Source of the DNA: Cynocephalus volans
Taxonomy: Eukaryota; Chordata; Mammalia; Dermoptera; Cynocephalidae
DNA: 64,000 nt
Reading direction: 5' to 3'
Assembly (NCBI RefSeq): GCF_027409185.1
Contig: NC_084464.1
Span: 43,003,095-43,067,094 of the forward strand
Shown: piece after piece, positions 49,401-64,000 of the stretch
How the letters are laid out: each line of letters opens with the position of its first letter
Position numbering within the stretch: the first letter of the stretch is position 1
The notes under the pieces: generated by a model
What the model was told of the DNA's origin: nothing
Seen by the model: the letters and a program-made list of their open reading frames with translations, nothing else
Database searches by the model: none
Translations under genes and position numbers: made by a program

Positions 49401-50457
49401 CATCCGGTGGATGGCGTGGGAGTGCATCCTCATGGTGAGCAGCCCCAAGAGAGGCGGTAGAGGCTGGGCAGGTGGAGGAGAACGCTGGCTGCCACTCACA
49501 GCTCTGTGGTCTCAGTCACTCACTCTCTCTGGGTGTAGTTTTCCCATCTACAAAATGTGATTCCATTTGGCTCAAGGGACTGGAGAGAACAGGGAGCTGT
49601 GGTGTGATGGGAAAGGGATCTAGGAGCCAAGAGTGGGTATGGGGGATGGAGTCAGGTGGTGGAGAGAAGGAGAGGTAAGGGGAGGGAGGAAGCTGGAGAT
49701 AAAAGGGGTTGGGTGGGAGACAGAAGGTCAGGTCCAGAAAATGGGGGGTGGGCAGAGAAGGATGAGTAAGTAGAAGGAACAGATAGGCCAGGGTCCAGGA
49801 GAGAGGACCAAAGCATGGAGAACGAAGGCAGAGCCCCTGGGAGGGAGAAGCAGCCTTGTTAGGAAAGGTAGGCTGGCTGGCTAAGGAGGCTGGAGAGCCT
49901 GAGCTGGGAGGGAGTCTGGCTGGGGTGTGGGCTGAGTGGCCGTGAGGGCAGCCGCCCCACAGGAGTGGGGAGGGTCTACATTGCCTGATGCCTTTTTCTA
50001 CCTTTGTTCCTCTTCCATGTGCCAGGGGAAGTTCACAACAGCAAGTGATGTGTGGGCCTTCGGGGTTACCCTGTGGGAAGTGCTGATGCTCTGCAGGGCC
50101 CAGCCCTTTGGGCAGCTCACTGATGAGCAGGTCATCGAGAACGCAGGGGAGTTCTTCAGGGACCAGGGCCGGCAGGTCAGAGTGGAGGGGAGGGAAGATG
50201 GGTCCGAAGTTGGGGTGAGGGTGGGGGTGGGGGAGGAGCAGGAGGTGCAGAGCTCATCATCTTGCAGACTAAAGACTGTCTGCTCCCTGCCTCTCATCCA
50301 TACTGCCATAACGCAGGTGTACCTGTCCCGGCCGCCTGCCTGCCCGCAGGGCCTGTATGAGCTGATGCTTCGGTGCTGGAGCCGGGAGCCTGAGCAGCGA
50401 CCTCCCTTTTCCCAGCTGCATCGGTTCCTGGCAGAGGATGCGCTCAACACAGTGTGA
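37486..50457 (+). CDS. DDR1: Discoidin domain receptor tyrosine kinase 1 (collagen receptor), 17 coding exons
   Basis: Receptor tyrosine kinase of the plasma membrane that binds fibrillar and type IV collagen. Coding exons: 37486-37576, 37669-37771, 37998-38226, 42442-42589, 42846-42945, 43465-43651, 43761-44007, 44544-44639, 44755-44906, 45683-45848, 46546-46656, 47753-47997, 48154-48281, 48481-48699, 49200-49434, 50026-50175 and 50317-50457. All introns are GT-AG, phases fit, and the sum is 2,748 nt = 915 residues plus stop. Human DDR1b has 913; the two extra residues are leucines in the signal peptide. Domains in order: signal peptide (about 1-22), discoidin domain (from [10 protein letters not shown]), DS-like domain, transmembrane helix (about 420-440, [20 protein letters not shown]), long proline-rich juxtamembrane segment with PPPY and LLLSNPAY docking motifs, kinase (from about 612). 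Visible kinase residues are the glycine loop GEGQFGEV (619-626), K657 in VAVK, HRD D768, DFG D786 and activation-loop Y794/Y798/Y799. The start ATG has G at +4. No disruption is seen. Confidence 0.97.
39002..39109 (-). mobile_element. Monomeric tRNA-derived SINE inside L1
   Basis: Minus-strand copy of the same head-to-tail monomer as at 15433-15544. The duplication CCTATTTTTAG lies at 38991-39001 and 39110-39120, in L1 sequence. It is therefore younger than the chimeric L1. Confidence 0.85.
40257..40372 (+). mobile_element. Monomeric tRNA-Ile-like SINE inside L1
   Basis: GGGGCTGACTGGTTAGGTTA, then CAGTTGGTTAGAGTAGG, AATACCAAGGTCAAAGG and an A-rich tail. L1 sequence resumes on both sides with an imperfect duplication TTAATTCCTAGG / TTTAATCCTAGG. 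Confidence 0.75.
41005..41111 (-). pseudogene. U6 snRNA pseudogene (5' part of the chimera)
   Basis: The minus strand shows the U6 landmarks in order: the 5' domain with AGCACATATACTAAAAT, then GATACAGAGAAGATTAGCAT, GGCCCCTATG, and the 3' end CATATTTTTT. Several CpG-type and other substitutions separate it from U6 as remembered. It lacks its own promoter context and is fused to L1, so it is a retrocopy. Confidence 0.85.
41130..42080 (+). mobile_element. L2 LINE fragment in DDR1 intron 4
   Basis: L2 3' wording: CCAAGCTGAACTCGATTTCC, CCAGTTGCCCAGGCCATAAA, ATTCCTCTTTTTCCCTCACC, GAATCCGATCACTTCTCACC, TAGATGAATGCAGTGGTCTC. It directly follows the U6-L1 chimera. Confidence 0.7.
42345..42441 (+). 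ncRNA. MIR4640: miR-4640 homologous locus at the 3' end of DDR1 intron 4 (stem altered)
   Basis: Human miR-4640 lies at the end of a DDR1 intron, its 3p arm reaching the splice acceptor. Here 42418-42439 (CACCCTCAGTTTCCTGGCCCAC, abutting the acceptor AG) is nearly the remembered 3p arm, and 42351-42378 resembles the 5p arm. The arms can still pair as TGTGGG/CCCACA and CCAGGAA/TTCCTGG, but five extra bases (CTGAG) on the 5' side bulge the stem. The locus is homologous; whether a mature miRNA is made is doubtful. Confidence 0.5.
45460..45655 (+). mobile_element. MIR SINE just upstream of a DDR1 exon
   Basis: Degenerate MIR core (CTTGAGCTTCAGTTTTTTCACC, GGACTGTTGTGAGGACGAAA) ending within 30 bp of the exon at 45683. 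Confidence 0.6.
46168..46400 (+). repeat. Degenerate tetranucleotide repeat (TTCC/ATCC) in a DDR1 intron
   Basis: TTCC units pass into CATC/ATCC units with interruptions, between the exons at 45848 and 46546. Long open frames across it are by-products of the repeat. Confidence 0.85.
46546..46656 (+). other. DDR1: DDR1 alternative 111-nt juxtamembrane exon (DDR1a/DDR1b switch)
   Basis: This exon is exactly 111 nt, begins and ends in the same phase, and encodes 37 residues (about 507-543) including the LLLSNPAY tyrosine motif. In human DDR1 the equivalent exon is included in DDR1b and skipped in DDR1a, which removes the docking tyrosine without a frameshift. The exon is flanked by an acceptor (gacag) and donor (gtaag). 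Skipping here would also keep frame, so both isoforms should be possible. The isoform names come from the known family; use in this species is inference. Confidence 0.85.
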
Positions 50458-51106
50458 ATCACAACATCCAGATGCCCCCTCCCTCAGGGAGCGATGCAGG
50501 AGAAGCCAGAGACACTAAAACAAGAGGAGCCAACAATACCCCCACCCCCAACCCCTCCCAACTACCCAACACCTCTGAGAGAGGCAGTGGGAGCGCAGGT
50601 GGGCTGGGCCCACCAAGGAGCTGATGCCCCTTTCCGTGAACAAGCTTTATGTACCTTCCTGTTCCTCCTTCCATTTCCTCCCTAGAAGCCCCCACCACCC
50701 ACCCAGCTGGTCCTGTGGATGGGATCCTCTCTGACCTCCTCTAGCCACCCCTTGGGAAAGGTGGGAGCAAATACAGGGCAGACACTGGACATGGCCCGTT
50801 GGAGCACCTGGGCCCCACTGGACAACACTGGTTCCTGGAGAGGTGGCTGTGCCCCCAGCCTCTCTCTCTTCCTGTCGTACACTGGACCCCACTGGCTGAG
50901 AATCTGTGGAGGTGAGGAGGGCAAGAAAGGGAGAAAGATGTTCCCTTTTGCCTATTTCTGGAATTGTCCTCAGCTTTGGCTTCTTCCTCCTCCACCACCT
51001 GAAACACTGGACCTGGGAGGTGGCCTCTGCCCCAACCCTCAGCCATCACCACTTCCCACCTACCATGTTGTAGCTAGAACTTCTCTAAGCCTGTATGTTT
51101 CTGTGG

Positions 51107-51112
51107 AATAAA
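51107..51112 (+). terminator. DDR1: DDR1 proximal poly(A) signal
   Basis: Canonical AATAAA about 650 nt after the stop codon. It may give a shorter transcript than the signal at 51305. Confidence 0.55.
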
Positions 51113-51304
51113 TATTGGGATTAGGGGGAAAGAGGGAGCAACGGCCCATGGCCCTGGGATTGGACATCTCTGTCGTAGCTGCCACATTGGTTTTTCTATA
51201 ATCACTTGGGGTTTGTACATTTTTGGGGGGAGAGACACAGATTTTTACACTAATATATGGACCTAGCTTGAGGCAATTTTAATCCCCTGCACTAGGCAGG
51301 TAAT

Positions 51305-51310
51305 AATAAA
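51305..51310 (+). terminator. DDR1: DDR1 distal poly(A) signal
   Basis: Canonical AATAAA followed by a T/G-rich stretch (GGTTGAGTTTTCC, then GTGAGTGGGTTTCTTG) typical of a downstream element. Confidence 0.7.
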
Positions 51311-51577
51311 GGTTGAGTTTTCCACAGCTGTGAGTGGGTTTCTTGACGTTTTGGTAAAATGCTTCCTGCCCTCCTTCCCAGCCCATTTCCTTTCTTCCTT
51401 CTCTTTTCCCTCCCTCTCCCCATTCCATTTCCCACCACCTATTTTGCCCAGCAGAGTGTTCTTTTTCTGCATTCAGGCCTTTGCCTGTGGGACCTCAGGA
51501 GAATGCATGAATGTATGAACGTATAAACGTCAACTCAGAGGGATGCTCTGCAGTTGGCCTGGAGGGAGTTCCATCAG

Positions 51578-52060
51578 GCCAGGGGTTCTCAACTTTTTTT
51601 GGGCCATGGACCTCTTTGGCAGTCTGGAGAGGTCTACTGATTCCTCCTCAGAATTATGTTTTAAAACCCGTAAAGTACATAGGACTACAAAAGAAACCAA
51701 GGGAAACAGCTTGCCAAAATGTTAAAAAATTACAGTAACGTGTTTCTTTTTAATATATTTAATAACAAGTTCTAGTGGCAGGTGCAATAACTACTGACAT
51801 TTTCCAAACAGCAGTGAGCATAAATGATAATTTGAGATTTCCACAACAACTGTAGTGGGATATAAAAATAGCTGTGGTGTCTATTCGTGACAAGCTACAG
51901 GTACTGCTAATACCACTGGGGATTTTGCCTACATTCATAACTGAAGAAAATGCTAATTTCAGTTAGATGTTAGTAAAAGTAAAGGTGTAATTTCTTTTTC
52001 TTGCCCAAATTTTAGGACTCCCCCGAGGGTCTGGGAGTCCCAGGTGGAGAATCCCTGGAT
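51578..52060. mobile_element. hAT-type DNA transposon remnant
   Basis: Left end CCAGGGGTTCTCAACTTTTT and right end AGGTGGAGAATCCCTGG form imperfect terminal inverted repeats of the hAT-Charlie kind. The inside is non-coding. The exact family is not recognised. Confidence 0.6.
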
Positions 52061-52794
52061 TAGGCTGATCAAGTGTGCAAATAGCCCAGTGGGTGTGAAC
52101 TGTTTGGATGGGAGCCAGAACCAAGGGCCTAAATAATCTCAGAGGCTTGGAAGGATGAGCCACAATCACCAAGAGAGCATTTAACAGAGCTCAAATTTGG
52201 TTAGAAAGGGAAAAAAAAAAAAAAAAAAAAAATCAGTTGCAAGTATTGAACAAGGCAGACCTGTCTAGATGGCAGTTCATGTGAAATAAAGACTCTGGGG
52301 TTTTGGTTGATGATATTCACAAAATAAGCCAACTGGAATAATGAGGATAACGATAAAGATAATTTAATCTGAGGTTGAACTAACAGGCCCTCGGGGCCCA
52401 GGTCATAGATCTAATAGACTACTTTGCACCATGATTTAAGATGGGCACTGACAGGTGAGAGTTTAGAGGTCAGAACCCAGAATAATGAGCAATGGAAGCT
52501 ACAGCAGTGAGCTGACAACTTCTGAATCAGAGCCCAGAACTCTCTAAGCGCAAGGCCTATATAACCACTTGAAGCTCATTTGAACTTCAGCTTCTGCATG
52601 TCCAAACCTGCTCTTCCTGCATCCATGGTTCCCTGACTCAGCGAGTGACAGCAGCATCCAGTCAGCTGCACAAAGTGTCATCCATAACCTTGGCTGCCAA
52701 GTCCAGTCCAGCAGAAAAGCTCTGCTGATTTTGCCTCCCAAATCTCCCAGGAACTCATCATCTCTCTGTCTCCATCGCCCTCCTGGCACACAGT

Positions 52795-53390
52795 GCCTCC
52801 ACCTTGCTTGACCACTACAGTAGTCTCCTAATTGGTCACCCCGGATCTGTTCCTGCTCCTGTCTGGTGTGTTTGCACCCCTGCAACCAGAGTGATCTTTA
52901 AAACATATAAATCTGACCTCACTTCTTTATTTCAAACCTTTAGTGGCTTCTCATTGATCTTAAAGAATAAAATCTTCCTGGCGAAGGTCGGCCCCCACAT
53001 GCCTCTCCAGCATCCTCCCTCACCCTCTCCCTCCCCTCTACGTACTCCTGGCCTTTTTTCAGCTTCCGCCAGTGGGCCACTGTCCTTCCTGCCACATGGC
53101 CCTTGTAGCATACTGTCCCCCCTCCCCCCCGAAAATGTTCCCTATGGTCATTAGCTTATTAACTCCTGCATGCCCTTCAGTAGTCTTCCCTGACTTCCTC
53201 AACAAGCTGAAATCCGCTACTGATGCTCTCAGAGCACATGAAACTCTTCTCTGTAGCACTTCCTACAGGTGCGATTTTACATATATCTTTGCATGTATTT
53301 TTTTTTATACCTGCCTCTCCCACTAGACCACAAGCTACACAAGGGCAAATTCTGGAACATGGGGCTCAATAAAATTGGTTGAAAGAACTG
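52795..53390 (+). mobile_element. L2 LINE fragment downstream of DDR1
   Basis: L2 wording: CAGTAGTCTCCTAATTGGTC, AACCAGAGTGATCTTTAAAA, AACCTTTAGTGGCTTCTCAT, CTTCCCTGACTTCCTCAACA, CTAGACCACAAGCTACACAA. Confidence 0.7.
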
Positions 53391-53484
53391 TGTCAAATAT
53401 CTGAAGGGCTAACATAAGAGATTCTGTGTAGTTACAGAACTAGAATTTGTAAGTAAAAGTTATAGAAAAATGATAATATTTTAC

Positions 53485-53680
53485 TGAATACCCACTATAT
53501 GCCAGGTATTATAGTTTATTACATATTATATCTTATTTAATACAACAATATATGAAGTAGTAAAAATTATTGCCATATCCCAGAGAAGAAAATGTCTCTG
53601 TTAGGTTAGGCGACTTGCCCAAGGTAGCAGAGCCAGTAAACAGTGAAGCTGGTGGGAAGTGGGCCTGTTGGCTCCTTCCT
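53485..53680 (-). mobile_element. MIR-like SINE remnant
   Basis: Reversed MIR wording: CCCACTATATGCCAGGTATT, ATATCCCAGAGAAGAAAATG, GGCGACTTGCCCAAGGTAGC. Confidence 0.6.
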
Positions 53681-53929
53681 ATCTGTTCTTTCCAGGATGC
53701 TACCAGAGGAGAGGAGGTGGTGACCTATCCAGTACAGGAATTCTCAAACACAGGCTAGAGAAAACTGTGCTTGACAGGACTGTGGAAAGAAGCTCTTTCC
53801 ACAGTTTCAGCTCCAAGGACCCCTTCTTAGGCCCAGCTGGTTCATTAGGCTGATTTTCTTCCTTAAGGCCAGAACTCAGCCTGGCTCAGTTCCTGCCACC
53901 AGACATCCTGCCCTCACCCACTGCATCCC

Positions 53930-54155
53930 TCAGAGCAGGGCTCTCCAACAGCAAGGCTCTCCATGATGACCAAGATGGTATATATCTGCACTGTCCAATA
54001 GGTAGCCACTAGAAACTTATGGCTACTGAGAGCTTGAAATAGGGCTAGTGCAACTAGGAACTGAATTTTAAATTTTATTTTAGTTAATTTAAGTTTAAAT
54101 AGCCACAGGTAGCTGGCGGCTACCAAACTGAATGGTGCAGTCTTAGCATGCAGGG
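53930..54155. mobile_element. Short DNA-transposon-like repeat
   Basis: The ends are imperfect inverted copies around CTGCACTGTCCAATAGGTAG...GGCTACCAAACTGAATGGTGCAG with an A/T-rich middle. This is a well-known mammalian MER pattern whose name I cannot fix. Confidence 0.5.
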
Positions 54156-54249
54156 AACCATGACAGGGTCTGGCCAGCTCCCCCTTGCCTGCTCCCTTCA
54201 GAATGAAGCATATGGCCTTTTTCAGTTTCACACATACATAAAAGCTTCT

Positions 54250-54990
54250 TACAAAGATGGCATTGGACTGTGTATGCTGTTTTGTAATTTGTTTTTCTCC
54301 CCCTAATGATGGGTCGTACATGGTTCCAGGCCAGAATGCACAGAATGACCTCTTCTCTAAGGGTTGCCCAGTATTCTACATTGCTGCAATGACTTACATT
54401 TTATCTAACCTACCTTCAATGATGGACATTTGGGCTGTTTCCATTGTTTTCAGAGAACAACAACAAACACACATCAATAAAAATCTTTGCAGGTATATCT
54501 CTGTACCCAAGTGGGAGAATTTCAGCATGACATATTCCTAAAGATGGAGTTGCTAGGTCAAAGGGCAGTTATATTAAAAGTGTTGATAGATACTGCCAAA
54601 TTGACCTTTCAAAGGCATGCCGGTGTCAAACTTCAACAAGTGTATGATTATGCTCCTACACCCTGGCCGACATTGAGGCTGTCAACTAATTTCTTTTTTC
54701 TTTTTTGCTAATCTTTTATTGTTTCTTTAATTTCTGATATTTTAAAATGTTTCTTTAGCTTACTCTTCCTTAATTGCTAATGAGGTTGACAGTCTTTCGT
54801 CTCTTTAAAAGGAATTTGTATTTCTTCAGTTTATCGCCTGTTCCTTCTTTTGCCAATATATCTATTGTTTCCTTTTCTTATTGCTTTGTAAGAGCTTTCC
54901 TATTACTTGTCTATTTCATAAACCATTTCTTCCCAAACTGTAATTTGTCTTTTAACCTTACTTAACGTTTGCCATAAAGCAGCTCTGTCA
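54250..54990 (-). mobile_element. Old L1 (L1M) fragment
   Basis: Reversed L1 text: GGACATTTGGGCTGTTTCCA, AGTTGCTAGGTCAAAGGGCA, GATACTGCCAAATTGACCTT, then A/T-rich sequence. Confidence 0.65.
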
Positions 54991-55409
54991 GTTTTGTGTT
55001 GTTCTTTGAGGATTTTAAATATTGACTGCTAAAGAAACAGGGAACAGAACAAACATGGGTATCTACAAAAGCATAACATACTTACACAGTCCTTACCACT
55101 TTGGTCTCTGGTCTCTTGCAAATGTACTTCAAATCCCAGCTTGAACACTTTCTCACTGTCTGATTGTAGGCAACTTTTTAAATCTCTCTTGAGTTTCAAG
55201 TCTGTAAAGTGGGAATAATAGAATTTGCTTATAGGAATTTGGGGAAACGTATAGCTCTGGCCTTGGCTGAAGACCTTCCCTTGCCTTTTCCTGCAGAAGG
55301 TTCATAAATCAAATCAGAATAATTGGTTTCTTTTAAAAACTGTATTTATTAGGATCTTCTAACTAAACAGGTTAGAAGCATGGTGATTGCAGAAATTAAA
55401 ATTTGAGTA

Positions 55410-55555
55410 CTTACGTGCCAAGTAAGGCGCACTGGACCGTGTTGATCGTTAACTACCGATGACGCTCTGGCGTGTGCATTATCCCGATTTTACGGGAAGC
55501 AACCGAGCTCAAGGAACCCAGTTTGTGGCCTAAGGCCAAACGCCTCACCACCCAG
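55410..55555 (-). mobile_element. MIR remnant at the edge of the GTF2H4 promoter
   Basis: Reversed MIR-like text: TTATCCCGATTTTACGGGAA, GAGCTCAAGGAACCCAG. It contains unusually many CpGs for so old a repeat, presumably because it borders an unmethylated island. Confidence 0.4.
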
Positions 55556-55793
55556 CCGCTTCCGCGCGCCTCCGCCAGGAAGCCTTCGGGGCACTTCTAC
55601 TCTCACGGCCAAGCGGGTTAGAAGTGCCATTGGCGGATTGGGTGGAAAAGACCGCGGAACTTACTAGCCCAGCTTCTCGTGTGTCCGGCGCTCACAATTA
55701 AAACCCAACTTCTCGCCTCTCGGCTTCCCTTTGGTGCCTTTCGGGATATGTAGTCAGACGCGCGTCAGCCGGCTCCGGAGGAAGCAGAACAAG

Positions 55794-55818
55794 ACTCCCA
55801 TTCCCAGTATGCCCCGCG
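55794..55818 (+). promoter_or_regulatory. ZNF143/STAF-type binding element
   Basis: The sequence ACTCCCATTCCCAGTATGCC, running on into CCGCG, fits the long ZNF143/SBS consensus built on ACTACAnnTCCCAGnATGC. It has the full TCCCAGnATGC core and one main departure on the left side. It lies about 200 bp upstream of the inferred GTF2H4 start, the usual place for this element in CpG-island promoters. Confidence 0.6.
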
Positions 55819-55973
55819 GCGGGCGGGTGCAGCCCCTATTCTCATCCTCCGCACTTTTCCCCCCTCCTTCCCTTCTCTTCTGAATTCTCCACTCTGGGCT
55901 TCTGTGAAATCCTTTGTCGCTCTCCCCATCTTTTTCTCGCATTTTTCACCATTCTTCCCCCTATTTCCGGGAG

Positions 55974-55978
55974 CCAAT
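55974..55978 (+). promoter_or_regulatory. CCAAT box (NF-Y type)
   Basis: GAGCCAATGAGAG matches the NF-Y preference for CCAAT with purines on the right. It sits about 70 bp before the exon 1 donor. Confidence 0.45.
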
Positions 55979-55989
55979 GAGAGACGTTG

Positions 55990-56044
55990 GCTCCTATTAA
56001 GCGACTGCTCGAGACTCGGGGTGCGCGAGGAGGATCTATACAAA
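55990..56044 (+). other. GTF2H4: GTF2H4 5' non-coding exon 1 (approximate)
   Basis: The segment downstream of a CCAAT box ends in a donor, CTATACAAA|GTGAGG, after 56044. The next acceptor in order is at 56674, just before the start ATG. The 5' end is not visible and is a guess; the donor is the supported part. Confidence 0.5.
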
Positions 56045-56467
56045 GTGAGGGGGCCCAGGAGGGCGGGGGTGGCGGAAGTATAAGAGTTGAGTGAGAGGCG
56101 TAGAGTGGCAGGAAAGTAGGGGAGAAGTTAGGAAATCAGATGTTGTGGGTCAGGGTGAATGGGGTGAAGTAGACTTGTGGGGAAGGGGAAAGAGGCGGAT
56201 TTAGATCTGGGAAGCATGAAAAGGAGAGGTAGTTTATTGCCGTGACGAGCGGAAGAAGTGGGCTAAGAAATAGAAGATGCGAAGGACTGACAGATTTGGA
56301 GCTTATAGACTGACTTGATCAGGAGTGGTGGAAGAGAGAGAGCACTGGGCTCAAGTTTGTCATTACTCAGCTAAAGATGAGACAAGTAATTGAAATACAA
56401 AATGATTTTGTAAGTATAGGAAAACTAGTAATTCTGTCACTTAGAATTTGAGAGAAGACTGGAGTAG

Positions 56468-61408
<4,941 letters not shown>

Positions 61409-61536
61409 GTGCGGGACGGGGGCTGGGACCGGACCGGGACCGGGGCGGGCGGGACCGGGCGAGGCGGCAGCGTGACGGCGGGCGCGGCTGCTGAACTCAG
61501 GTGTTTTTTACTTACACGTCGGGATTTTTCTTATTT

Positions 61537-61542
61537 AATAAA
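61537..61542 (+). terminator. GTF2H4: GTF2H4 poly(A) signal
   Basis: Canonical AATAAA 129 nt after the stop codon, giving a short 3' UTR. The next gene's promoter begins about 100 bp on. Confidence 0.8.
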
Positions 61543-61680
61543 GTTATGGAAGTGAGTTCTGCAGCCCCGGGTGCCTTCCTATGAGGTTTCCAGCTCCACG
61601 GTGGACTCCCTCCTCTCCCTCTTGGCGTCGACAGCAATTGGGCCGGGCCGGGCCGGGCGGGGCGAGGCGAGGCCAGCTAC

Positions 61681-61691
61681 TGCGCATGCGC
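61681..61691. promoter_or_regulatory. NRF1 binding site
   Basis: TGCGCATGCGC is the perfect palindromic NRF1 consensus. NRF1 drives many nuclear genes for mitochondrial proteins, which fits VARS2. Confidence 0.75.
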
Positions 61692-61699
61692 CGCGCGGG

Positions 61700-61811
61700 C
61701 TCCACCTCCAGGCGCCGCGCGGGTGGTTGGTCAAGTTACCGGGTGGGCTTCGCAGGTGACCTTTCTTTCCTCCCGCCGCGGGGCGTCCTGGGACTGTGGC
61801 GGAGTCGCCGG
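61700..61811 (+). other. VARS2: VARS2 5' non-coding exon 1 (approximate)
   Basis: A CpG-rich segment ending in the donor GTCGCCGG|GTGAGC after 61811. The next fitting acceptor is CGGAACAG at 62298, 27 nt before the start ATG. The 5' end is not determined. A second acceptor-like site (TGGCTTTTAG, ending 61979) could add an alternative leader exon. Confidence 0.5.
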
Positions 61812-62298
61812 GTGAGCGCGCGCCGGACGGCCTCCAGGAAGTGGGAGGCGCTGCGGGACCAGGGCCCACGCGCTGGGACGGGCGGGAAGGCCCGGCCGCG
61901 CAGGGCTAGCGGCACTGCGGGCGGCGTGTGGGCAGGCGGAGATCGCAGGGACCCTGAGGAACTGCTTGCTGGCTTTTAGGAGCGCGGGTGCGCAGCATCG
62001 TCCTCAGTCCTCGAGGCCTCTCCCGTACGTGTGTCACAGCCGTGTCGTAGATGCCTAGGCTGAGGGTCAGCGACTCCGACCCTGCTCCAGAAGAGCCCTG
62101 GTCTTTGTGGCTCCAGGGTTTCTTCCCCATTGACACCAAGCACTCCAGTCCTCAAGGAGGAAGGGTCGTGTGGGAAGGGATAGACCCTTAGACCAGTGAT
62201 AGTAGGAGGCAGGGAATAAGGAATAAGGGGAGTGATTTTAGGGGGTGTGACTCTCCCCAATCCCCATATCCTCCTAATGTGCTCTCTGTCCGGAACAG

Positions 62299-62325
62299 AT
62301 CTGGGTCCCTTTCCAAACACTCCTG
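62299..62325 (+). other. VARS2: VARS2 5' UTR part of the first coding exon
   Basis: Lies between the acceptor CGGAACAG and the start ATG. It has no upstream ATG. Confidence 0.5.
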
Positions 62326-63719
<1,394 letters not shown>

Positions 63720-64000
63720 TGAGTATGACAGGCCAGGCTGGAGGGCCCGATGTGGCAGGTTTGGGTCCTTGCTTCCCACCACTTTCTCTCCTAACTTGTG
63801 GTCCTTGGCTCTTCCTAGTATGTCCCTCACTTCCTCAGAGATGTAAGCTGTGTAGCTCCTTAGAATTTGCTGGAGTCTTAAAGCTCTGTGTGTGTGTGTG
63901 TACTATATATACATTAAAATATACACATTAACGTGTGTGTGTATATATATTGTTTCCGTCTACTTATCCCATTTTTCTTTGTCTAGGTTTCATTACCTCT

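Larger units (their letters stand above)
50458..51330 (+). other. DDR1: DDR1 3' UTR
   Basis: Begins after the TGA at 50455-50457. AATAAA signals lie at 51107-51112 and 51305-51310. The second, in the context TAATAATAAAGGTTGAG, matches the remembered end of human DDR1 mRNA, so cleavage is expected about 15-25 nt further on. Confidence 0.85.
55560..56060. promoter_or_regulatory. GTF2H4: GTF2H4 CpG-rich promoter
   Basis: CpG density rises sharply here against the repeat-rich DNA to the left. It contains a ZNF143-type element (55794-55818), a CCAAT box (55974-55978) and no TATA box close to the inferred first exon. This suits a constitutively expressed general transcription factor. Confidence 0.65.
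61430..61830. promoter_or_regulatory. VARS2: VARS2 CpG-island promoter overlapping the GTF2H4 3' flank
   Basis: Dense CpG with tandem GGGCC units (61640-61660) and a perfect NRF1 palindrome at 61681. The island starts right after the GTF2H4 stop codon, so the promoter and the upstream gene's 3' end share a few hundred bases. Confidence 0.65.

Overview
The window is mammalian nuclear DNA: interrupted genes with GT-AG introns, CpG-island promoters, and a background of L1, L2, MIR, MaLR and hAT repeats. Gene content and order (DDR1, GTF2H4, VARS2, all on the + strand) match the MHC class I region, human 6p21.33. No Alu element is recognisable. Instead there are repeated short SINEs made of one or two tRNA-Ile-like units followed directly by poly(A), which is how the CYN SINEs of colugos (Dermoptera) are built. 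I infer a colugo (Galeopterus/Cynocephalus) with moderate confidence. The family assignment is from memory, not from a search.

Layout. Positions 1 to about 29,000 are intergenic and I find no convincing gene there. The stretch is a mosaic of SINEs, an ancient CR1/L3-like LINE, L1M fragments, a solo MaLR LTR, a complete MaLR-type provirus (19,103-21,844) with a second retroviral LTR nested in it, an inverted duplication (about 9.8-10.95 kb), MIR and L2. From 29.5 to 33.6 kb GC content rises into the DDR1 CpG island. DDR1 has two non-coding exons (ending at 33,498; 34,409-34,464) and 17 coding exons (37,486-50,457), with poly(A) signals at 51,107 and 51,305. My reconstruction is an intact 915-residue DDR1b-type collagen-receptor tyrosine kinase. 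Its fourth intron holds a U6-L1 chimeric retroelement with two SINEs nested in it, and a homologue of the intronic miR-4640 locus. From 51.3 to 55.5 kb is repeat-rich intergenic DNA. GTF2H4 (TFIIH p52; coding exons 56,678-61,408, 463 residues) follows from a CpG-rich promoter. VARS2 (mitochondrial valyl-tRNA synthetase) starts only about 150-250 bp after the GTF2H4 poly(A) signal and runs off the right edge after six coding exons.

The three genes share no pathway: a collagen receptor, a transcription/DNA-repair factor subunit and a mitochondrial translation enzyme. Their adjacency is conserved MHC synteny. The best points for a second look are the U6-L1 chimera with its target-site duplication, the loss of reading frame at the DDR1c alternative splice acceptor, the altered miR-4640 stem, the uORFs in the DDR1 leader, and the nested provirus.
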